DNA of 10,661 bases from JAFAVZ01 sp036009105. Its GTDB lineage: Bacteria > Acidobacteriota > Thermoanaerobaculia > Gp7-AA8. The notes under the pieces were generated by a model, which saw nothing but the letters and a program-made list of their open reading frames with translations, made no database searches and was not told the origin of the DNA. A program made the translations under genes and the position numbers. Positions 7,460-10,661 of this stretch are shown here, piece by piece (within the stretch, counting starts at the first letter, position 1; every line of letters starts with the position of its first letter). Location: assembly GCA_036009105.1 (NCBI GenBank), contig DASYMJ010000270.1, positions 1 through 10,661 on the forward strand, given 5' to 3'.

Positions 7460-8602
7460 CTACGGCGTCTTCGGCACCAGCACCGTCTCGCTGTTCGTCG
7501 GCACGCTCTCGTTGCCGCTCTTGTCCACCGCGGTCACCGAGTAGAAGTAACTGATGCCCGGATCGACGGAGATGTCGCTGAAGTGCTCGGCCGTCACCGG
7601 GCCCGGCGTCAGCTTGATCTTGTATTTGCCTTCCGTGCGGAACACGAGGTAGCCGGCCAGATCGGGAGCGGTCGACGGCTCCCACACCAGGCGCACCGAC
7701 TTGGTCTCCACCAGCGCGTTCACCGACGCGGGGGCGGGCGGCGGCAGCAGGTCCTTGTACGTCGCGCTCACCGGCGCGGACGGCTCGCTCTCGATGCGCG
7801 GCATGCCCGGCGTGGCCACCGCGGTCACCCGGTACTGGTAGGTGCCGTAAGGCGGCGTATCGGTGTACGTCGTGCCCGAAACGGGCGAGGTGTTGATGGG
7901 CGTGGCCAGCTCGTCGAAAGTGTCGGACGTGCGATACACGTCGTAGCCGGCCAGCCACGGTTTGGCCTCGCCGGTGGCGGCCGTCTCGGGCTTGGTCCAC
8001 GTCAACACCACTCCCTCCGGTTTCGCGGAAGCGGCGAGGCCAGGAGGCGCAACCGGCACCTCGAGCGGCACGATCGTGGCGAGATTGGACAGATCGCCGT
8101 GAGCGCCAACCGTTTCCGTGACAACGGCATAGGTCAGGCGAACCGGGCGGCCGTCCTTCGAGCGGAACGGCGGCTTGTCGTCGAAGACCAGCCGCGCGCC
8201 GCTCGTGGCGGCCGGCAAGTTGGCGCCTTCTATGCTGTCGATCCGTTCCCGGAGCTTGGCGAACTGAGGCGGCGCGAGAGAAGGAATCCGGGCGAACTGG
8301 TAGATCTGCGGCGGCAGGGTGGGATCGATGTCGCCCGGCAGGATGGCATTCGGATCGCGCCCCGTCGGCGCCACCGGCAACTCCTCGGAGTAACGGTAAA
8401 CGACCACGCGGCGGACATCCGCCAGACTCTTCCCGGAGGTAGTGAGCGAGGGGTAGCTCCAGGCCAGCATGACGCGGTTTCCACGCTGTGTTACAACGAG
8501 GTCGCTCGTCGCCTTCGGGATCACCGGGACCGGCGGCCGCGGGTCGCCGCGTTTACCACAGGCGACGAGAGCCACGAAACACAGCGCCCAGAGTTTTTTC
8601 AC
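7460..8602 (-). CDS. Lipoprotein with three fibronectin type III domains
   Basis: This is a predicted envelope lipoprotein with no enzymatic signature. From the GTG at 8602 it has 380 residues. KK at 2-3, a hydrophobic stretch (4-14) and the lipobox LVAC place the lipidated cysteine at Cys15. The mature protein starts CGKRGDPRPPVPV, a Gly/Pro-rich start like that of YifL/LptM-type small lipoproteins. Three FN3-like modules follow: about 30-180 (with a large insertion), 183-281 and 286-380. The modules contain segments such as YQYRVTAVATPG, GYLVFRT and YFYSVTAVDKSGNES (352-366). FN3 modules usually mediate binding or act as spacers. An ATG at 8677 would add 25 residues, but those only translate the heptamer array (KDEH, SSFIFHRSSFD) and would bury the signal peptide, so the GTG is preferred. 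There is no Shine-Dalgarno, but TAGAAT lies 8 nt before the GTG. Confidence 0.9.
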   Translation of the reverse strand: MKKLWALCFVALVACGKRGDPRPPVPVIPKATSDLVVTQRGNRVMLAWSYPSLTTSGKSLADVRRVVVYRYSEELPVAPTGRDPNAILPGDIDPTLPPQIYQFARIPSLAPPQFAKLRERIDSIEGANLPAATSGARLVFDDKPPFRSKDGRPVRLTYAVVTETVGAHGDLSNLATIVPLEVPVAPPGLAASAKPEGVVLTWTKPETAATGEAKPWLAGYDVYRTSDTFDELATPINTSPVSGTTYTDTPPYGTYQYRVTAVATPGMPRIESEPSAPVSATYKDLLPPPAPASVNALVETKSVRLVWEPSTAPDLAGYLVFRTEGKYKIKLTPGPVTAEHFSDISVDPGISYFYSVTAVDKSGNESVPTNSETVLVPKTP

Positions 8603-8610
8603 CGGCGCGA

Positions 8611-8616
8611 ATTCTA
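8611..8616 (-). promoter_or_regulatory. Candidate -10 box of the FN3 lipoprotein gene
   Basis: TAGAAT on the minus strand lies 8 nt before the GTG start at 8602, the same arrangement as at 3501 and 2440. CTTTCA 17 nt further upstream, inside the heptamer hairpin, matches the TTGACA consensus poorly. It is consistent with a near-leaderless transcript and supports the GTG over the upstream ATG. Confidence 0.45.
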
Positions 8617-8620
8617 GATC

Positions 8621-8696
8621 AAACGATGAACGATGAAAGATGAACGATGAACAAAGAGTCCGGTGTTCATCTTTCATCTTTCATAGTTCATCTTTC
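8621..8696. repeat. Heptamer-repeat hairpin 2 (upstream of glmS)
   Basis: The left arm (8621-8652) contains four 7-mers of GATGAA(C/A) spaced at exactly 7 nt. The right arm (8665-8696) is the reverse complement pattern, GTTCATC, TTTCATC, TTTCATA, GTTCATC. The 32-nt arms pair at 28 of 32 positions around a 12-nt spacer, so this is a long, near-perfect stem. It fills the gap between the promoter-like box of the divergent lipoprotein gene and the glmS ribosome binding site, ending 1 nt before the latter. The design (four heptamers, about 12 nt, four inverted heptamers) matches the hairpin at 5351-5421, although the heptamer sequence differs. Confidence 0.92.
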
Positions 8697-8697
8697 T

Positions 8698-8703
8698 AAG
8701 GAG
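8698..8703 (+). promoter_or_regulatory. Shine-Dalgarno of glmS
   Basis: AAGGAG lies 4 nt before the glmS ATG at 8708 and directly after the heptamer hairpin. A stem formed in the mRNA would abut, and could hinder, ribosome entry here. Confidence 0.75.
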
Positions 8704-8707
8704 ACCT

Positions 8708-10543
8708 ATGTGCGGAATCATCGGATACGTCGGCACGCGTGACGTGGTGCCGGTCATCATCGGCGGCCTGCGCAAGCTCGAATACCGCGGCTACGACAGC
8801 GCCGGCATCGCCGTGGTGGACGGCAACGGCGTGGAAGTGGTGCGCGCCGAGGGGAAGCTGAGCAACCTCGAGGCAAAGCTGAATGACAAGCCGCTGGCCG
8901 GCAGCTTCGGCATGGGCCACACCCGCTGGGCCACGCACGGCAAGCCGAACGAGAACAACGCCCACCCTCATCGCGACTGCAGCGGCAAGGTGGTGGTCAT
9001 CCACAACGGCATCATCGAGAACTTCCTCCCCCTCAAGCAGCAGCTCCAGGCCAAGGGCCACGAGTTCAAGACGGAGACGGATACGGAAGTCGTGGCCCAC
9101 CTCATCGAAGAAAAGATGAAGGACGGCACCGGGTTCACCGAGGCCGCGCGCAAGACGCTCAAGGAGCTGGAGGGGCATTACGCGCTGGTGATGATCGACG
9201 GCAGCGCGCCCGGCACCATCATCGCCGCCAAGAGCGGCCCGCCCCTCGTCATCGGCCTCGGCGAAAACGAGAACATCATCGCCTCGGACGTCGCGCCGCT
9301 GCTGGCCTACACGCGCAACATCATCTATCTCGAGGACGGCGAGTACACCATCGTCGATCAGCAGCAGGTCCGCGTGTTCGATGCGAAGGACCAGCCGGTC
9401 ACCCGCGAGCCGAAGCGCATCACCTGGGACGCGGTGATGGCCGAGAAGGAAGGCTACCGCCACTACATGCTGAAGGAGATCCACGAGCAGCCGCGCGCGG
9501 TGCGCGACACGTTCACCGGCCGGATGTTCGAGGAGTCGGGCGAGGTCTTCTTCAACGACCTGCAGCTGACCGGCGAGGAGTGGGCCAGGATCAAAAAAGT
9601 CCATGTGATCGCCTGCGGCACATCGTGGCACGCGGGGCTGGTCGGCAAGTTCCTGCTGGAGGACGCGGCGCGCATTCCGATCGAGGTCGACTACGGCTCG
9701 GAGTACCGCTACCGCAATCCGATCGTCGATGAGTCGACGCTGGTCATCGGCGTGACGCAGTCCGGCGAGACGGCGGACACCATCGCCGGCATGCAGGAGG
9801 CGAAGGCGAAGGGGGCCAAGCTGATCACGATCTGCAACGTGATCGGCGCGGCCGCGACGCGCATGGCGGACGGCGTGATCTACACGAACGCCGGCCCGGA
9901 GATCGGCGTCGCCTCGACCAAGGCGTTCACCACGCAGCTCACCGCGTTCTACCTGCTCGCGCTCTACATCCGCCAGCTGCGCGGCGACGATCGGGACGAC
10001 CTGCGCTACGCGATGCACGAGATGCGGGTGATCCCGCACAAGATCGAGGACATCCTCAAGAAGCAGGAGAAGCACATCGAGGCGCTGGCCCACAAGTATT
10101 ACAAGGCAAACGACTTTCTCTTCCTCGGGCGCGGCGTGCATTACCCCATCGCGCTGGAGGGGGCGCTGAAGCTGAAGGAGATCTCGTACATTCACGCCGA
10201 GGGGTATCCGGCGGGGGAGATGAAGCACGGGCCCATTGCGCTGATCGATGAGAACCTGCCGGTCGTTTCGGTAGCCACGCACACGCCGGTATACGACAAG
10301 GTCGTGTCGAACCTGCAGGAGGTGAAGGCGCGCGACGGCAAGCTGATCGTGATCTGCGACGAGCACGACGACGCGATGAAGAAGTTCGCCGACGACGTGA
10401 TCGAGATCCCCTGGACGGTGGAGCCGCTGCAGCCCATTTTGGCGGTGGTTCCGATGCAACTGCTGGCGTACTACGTAGCGCTTCGCCGCGGTTGCGACGT
10501 GGACCAGCCGCGGACCCTGGCCAAGAGCGTGACGGTGGAGTGA
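8708..10543 (+). CDS. glmS: Glutamine--fructose-6-phosphate aminotransferase (isomerising)
   Basis: GlmS makes glucosamine-6-phosphate from fructose-6-phosphate and glutamine, the entry step to UDP-GlcNAc for peptidoglycan and lipopolysaccharide. It is full length at 611 residues (E. coli 609). The N-terminal class II glutaminase domain starts MCGIIGYVG, with Cys2 as the nucleophile after Met removal. It continues with LEYRGYDSAGIA (24-35), GHTRWATHG (70-78), HNGIIEN (99-105) and DTEVVAHLI (125-133). Two SIS sugar-binding domains follow: the first with CGTSWHAG (from 303), TQSGETADT (350-358) and STKAFTTQ (403-410), the second with ALEGALKLKEISYIHAEG and KHGPIALI. The C-terminus ends LAKSVTVE with the conserved Lys606. 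It is a single-gene unit, preceded by a heptamer hairpin and an AAGGAG site and followed by a palindrome/terminator. There is no sign of a glmS ribozyme upstream. Confidence 0.98.
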   Translation: MCGIIGYVGTRDVVPVIIGGLRKLEYRGYDSAGIAVVDGNGVEVVRAEGKLSNLEAKLNDKPLAGSFGMGHTRWATHGKPNENNAHPHRDCSGKVVVIHNGIIENFLPLKQQLQAKGHEFKTETDTEVVAHLIEEKMKDGTGFTEAARKTLKELEGHYALVMIDGSAPGTIIAAKSGPPLVIGLGENENIIASDVAPLLAYTRNIIYLEDGEYTIVDQQQVRVFDAKDQPVTREPKRITWDAVMAEKEGYRHYMLKEIHEQPRAVRDTFTGRMFEESGEVFFNDLQLTGEEWARIKKVHVIACGTSWHAGLVGKFLLEDAARIPIEVDYGSEYRYRNPIVDESTLVIGVTQSGETADTIAGMQEAKAKGAKLITICNVIGAAATRMADGVIYTNAGPEIGVASTKAFTTQLTAFYLLALYIRQLRGDDRDDLRYAMHEMRVIPHKIEDILKKQEKHIEALAHKYYKANDFLFLGRGVHYPIALEGALKLKEISYIHAEGYPAGEMKHGPIALIDENLPVVSVATHTPVYDKVVSNLQEVKARDGKLIVICDEHDDAMKKFADDVIEIPWTVEPLQPILAVVPMQLLAYYVALRRGCDVDQPRTLAKSVTVE

Positions 10544-10546
10544 AGG

Positions 10547-10619
10547 AAATGTAGGGCCGGTTCTCAACCGGCCCGCAGGAAAGCCACGATGGGCCGGCTG
10601 GAGAGCCGGCCCTACATTT
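10547..10619. repeat. REPIN/BIME-like double palindrome, copy C (downstream of glmS)
   Basis: The left half (10547-10574) begins AAATGTAGGG and the right half (10591-10619) ends CCCTACATTT, with a 16-nt spacer. It begins 3 nt after the glmS stop. The left half differs from the other copies at two positions that pair with each other (C to T and G to A), so its stem reads GGGCCGGTT / AACCGGCCC and still folds perfectly. The right half has one extra G in the loop region. Confidence 0.9.
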
Positions 10620-10621
10620 TT
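10591..10621 (+). terminator. Probable intrinsic terminator of glmS
   Basis: The right half of repeat copy C forms a 9-bp GC stem (GGGCCGGCT / AGCCGGCCC). The strand then continues TACA and five Ts (10617-10621). The T-run starts 4 nt after the stem, so it is not textbook, but the full outer dyad (AAATGTA with TACATTT) would extend the stem into the T-run. Confidence 0.5.
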
Positions 10622-10661
10622 GTGATGCGCATCCCGGTCGCGTTGCCGTTCCACTGGACGG
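10612..10661 (-). CDS. Possible C-terminal tail of a minus-strand gene (partial)
   Basis: On the minus strand, entering from the right edge, one frame reads VQWNGNATGMRITKM and stops at TAG (10614-10612) inside repeat copy C. The composition looks protein-like, and a gene convergent with glmS across a bidirectional terminator repeats the arrangement at copy B. Only 15 codons are visible, so this is weak. The opposite strand offers a competing reading, an ATG at 10625 giving MRIPVALPFHWT, with no ribosome binding site. No product can be named. Confidence 0.25.
   Translation of the reverse strand, partial: VQWNGNATGMRITKM

Noticed and set aside
3412..10619. CRISPR array made of the palindromic repeats
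   Set aside because: The copies lie kilobases apart, each a two-half dyad with a 16-18 nt spacer after a gene. There is no regular array, leader or cas gene.
10625..10661. Start of a plus-strand gene (MRIPVALPFHWT)
   Set aside because: No ribosome binding site, it follows directly on a terminator-like T-run, and only 12 codons are visible. It cannot be told from chance.

Overview
This 10.7-kb window is GC-rich chromosomal DNA from a free-living bacterium. It is packed with housekeeping genes on both strands. Three things point towards Acidobacteriota or a neighbouring phylum (deltaproteobacterial lineages are the main alternative): the split glycine decarboxylase (gcvPA rather than one long gcvP), the uncharacterised 611-residue protein, and the FN3 lipoprotein with a CGKRGDPRPP start. 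This placement is inference; no 16S or ribosomal marker is present.

Layout. Positions 1-2425 (minus strand) hold a tight glycine-cleavage operon read right to left, gcvT-gcvH-gcvPA. gcvPA runs off the left edge, and gcvPB presumably follows outside. Divergent from it, 2509-3405 (+) is a XerC-type tyrosine recombinase with all six catalytic residues. 3516-5351 (+) is a soluble 611-residue protein of unknown function with a TTG start. 5426-7384 (+) is a thioredoxin-fold (DUF255, YyaL/SPATA20-like) protein. Convergent with it, 7460-8602 (-) is a lipoprotein with three fibronectin type III domains. 8708-10543 (+) is complete glmS. The last 50 bases may carry the tail of a minus-strand gene. No intergenic stretch exceeds 300 bases.

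How the genes work together. GcvT, GcvH and GcvPA/PB form one enzyme system that splits glycine into CO2, ammonia and methylene-THF. The remaining genes are unrelated single-gene units: chromosome dimer resolution (XerC), amino-sugar synthesis for peptidoglycan and LPS (GlmS), an envelope lipoprotein, and two proteins of unknown role.

The most interesting material is between the genes. (1) Three copies of a roughly 75-bp double palindrome (outer ends AAATGTAGGG...CCCTACATTT) sit immediately after stop codons at 3412, 7384 and 10547. They look like REPIN/BIME-type elements doubling as bidirectional terminators, and one half-copy carries a paired compensatory change. (2) Two hairpins built from four 7-bp repeats per arm, with unrelated heptamer sequences but the same architecture, sit directly ahead of the DUF255 and glmS start codons. 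(3) Three genes without a Shine-Dalgarno sequence (gcvT, the 611-residue protein, the FN3 lipoprotein) each have a TAG(A/C)(A/T)T -10-like box 8-9 nt before the start codon, suggesting leaderless or near-leaderless transcription. No CRISPR array, prophage, transposase gene, tRNA or rRNA was seen.
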